From positions 1 to 6,482 of the forward strand of contig QFQD01000114.1 of the NCBI GenBank assembly GCA_003241485.1: DNA of 6,482 nucleotides, in the 5' to 3' direction. The translations under genes and the position numbers were made by a program. Below are positions 5,355 to 6,482 of the stretch, piece after piece. Under the pieces are notes generated by a model. The model ran no database searches. It saw only the letters and a list, made by a program, of their open reading frames with translations, and was not told the DNA's origin. The stretch is from Ancylobacter novellus (GTDB lineage: Bacteria > Pseudomonadota > Alphaproteobacteria > Rhizobiales > Xanthobacteraceae). Positions within the stretch are counted from its first letter, which is position 1; each line of letters begins with the position of its first letter.

Positions 5355-6482
5355 ATGATCCTCAAGCCCCATTTTGTGATGCCTTCCACTTCAGGCTCAG
5401 GCCTCAAAGTTCTGATCGAGGAAGCGCGTCGCCGGCACGAGGACACCCGGCCGGACATGCTGCGCACCCTCGTGAGCCTGTATGTCCGGGAGCCGCAGCA
5501 CAGCCCGGCCGAGCAGACCCGGTTCGCCACCCTCGCGCAGCGGCTGATCGATGCGGTGGAGGTTCCCGTCGCCGCCAAATGGGTACGCGAGATCGCCCCC
5601 CGTGCCGACATGCCGCGCGAACTGGTGCTGCATCTGGCGCAAGGCCCGCTCGCCATTGCCGGCCCCTTGCTACGCCAGTCGCCCGTGCTGACGGACGACG
5701 ACCTCGTGACGATCGCCCGCACCGCTTCGCAGGAACACTTCGCCGCCGTCAGCACCCGTCGCGAAGTCTCCCCAGCACTTGCCAAGCGGCTTGCCCAACT
5801 CATCCACCAGACGAGCGAAGGAACTGGCGAGACTGCCCCTGCCCCCGCGCTGGCATCGGAACAGCAAGCCCCAACACCGGAATCGGAGGCTTCGCCGGCA
5901 CCTCCCGCAACAGAACACGCCGCCGAGCCAGCGCTTGAGCGGTTCGAGACGGCGCTGGCCGCTTTGGCCGAGTTGCAGGCAGAGGCCCCGCGACATCAGC
6001 CAGCCAATGCCGAGTTCCACGCCGCCACCTTGGTTGTGGCTGCGCAGGAAGCTCCGATCGAGCCTGCCACACAATCGGCGACGGGCACGACGGCTGTGCC
6101 TGATGTACCTCCCGTTAGTGGCGAGGCGCCGGAGCTCTCAAGCGAGCTCGCGCTGCCCCCCGTCCCCGACTATTTCACCGCCAGCCCGGAGGAGCGCACG
6201 ACGATGGTCACGCGCCTTCTCACCCTGCCGCCCCTGCCGCTGGCGGAACGGCCAGCAGCGGCCGGAGACGGCTTCACCGATACGCTGCTGGAAGCCGCCC
6301 GCAACGGCGAACCGGCGGCTATCGCCGCTCTGCTGGAGCCGGCTCTCGGCATCTCGACGGAGAACGCGGCGCGCGTGGTCACAGACAGCACAGGGCAGGC
6401 CTTTGCCGTGGCGGCCCGCGCGCTGGGGCTCTCCTTCGCCGTGCTGTCGCGTGTGCTGTTCCGGCTGCACCCGGCGACCGGC
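5355..6482 (+). CDS. DUF2336 domain protein, N-terminal 376 codons (partial, runs off window)
   Basis: A DUF2336-family protein of unknown function, a family typical of alphaproteobacteria and predicted to be made of helical, HEAT-like repeats. The N-terminal part (about 17-155) shows the family pattern: LIDAVEVPVAAKWVREIAP, then LVLHLAQGPLAIAGPLLRQS and LTDDDLVTIARTASQEH. An Ala/Pro/Glu-rich linker, low in complexity and probably disordered, spans about 156-269. A second conserved part begins at PDYFTASPEER (271) and includes TGQAFAVAARALGLSFAVLSRVLF, characteristic of the family's C-terminal half. No stop occurs before the window end. The start is uncertain. ATG 5355 has AGGA only one base away, and TTG codons at 5328 and 5322 are in frame before the stop at 5304. 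No signal peptide or membrane segment is visible, so it is probably cytoplasmic. Confidence 0.87.
   Translation, partial: MILKPHFVMPSTSGSGLKVLIEEARRRHEDTRPDMLRTLVSLYVREPQHSPAEQTRFATLAQRLIDAVEVPVAAKWVREIAPRADMPRELVLHLAQGPLAIAGPLLRQSPVLTDDDLVTIARTASQEHFAAVSTRREVSPALAKRLAQLIHQTSEGTGETAPAPALASEQQAPTPESEASPAPPATEHAAEPALERFETALAALAELQAEAPRHQPANAEFHAATLVVAAQEAPIEPATQSATGTTAVPDVPPVSGEAPELSSELALPPVPDYFTASPEERTTMVTRLLTLPPLPLAERPAAAGDGFTDTLLEAARNGEPAAIAALLEPALGISTENAARVVTDSTGQAFAVAARALGLSFAVLSRVLFRLHPATG

Overview
This is high-GC DNA with strong GC3 codon bias. The gene families (a YcgN/UPF0260 protein, a Rhizobiales-type class A PBP, split DUF1214 and DUF1254 proteins, a DUF2336 protein, and GIY-YIG genes next to CCCCGGA-core palindromes) point to an alphaproteobacterium, most likely in the order Hyphomicrobiales (Rhizobiales). 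I cannot name the genus from this window. Most of it is ordinary chromosomal housekeeping or accessory sequence. The repeat-rich left end is the unusual part.

Left end (1-775): a tandem arrangement built around a small GIY-YIG nuclease gene. The window opens on the last eight codons (including the stop) of a gene whose tail is identical to that of the complete GIY-YIG gene at 231-521. Each tail is followed by the same U-tract terminator, the same roughly 130-160 bp nested palindrome, and the same 7 bp hairpin. The two palindromes keep nearly identical arms but have unrelated apical loops. This nuclease-gene plus palindrome unit is the best candidate for an under-described system here.

Centre (776-3717): a leftward UPF0260/YcgN-like Cys-cluster protein and a rightward bifunctional class A penicillin-binding protein (peptidoglycan glycosyltransferase plus transpeptidase) diverge from a 188 bp intergenic region. 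The PBP probably starts at a TTG codon with a good Shine-Dalgarno.

Right (3837-4954): two translationally coupled, membrane-anchored proteins of the DUF1214 and DUF1254 families, which overlap by ATGA. A probable 61-codon leftward ORF converges on them, and its stop abuts the DUF1254 stop.

Right end (5355-6482): the start of a DUF2336 protein that runs off the window. It is preceded by a CtrA-like TTAA-N7-CTAAC site. There are no tRNA or rRNA genes, no CRISPR array, and no recognisable transposase or integrase.
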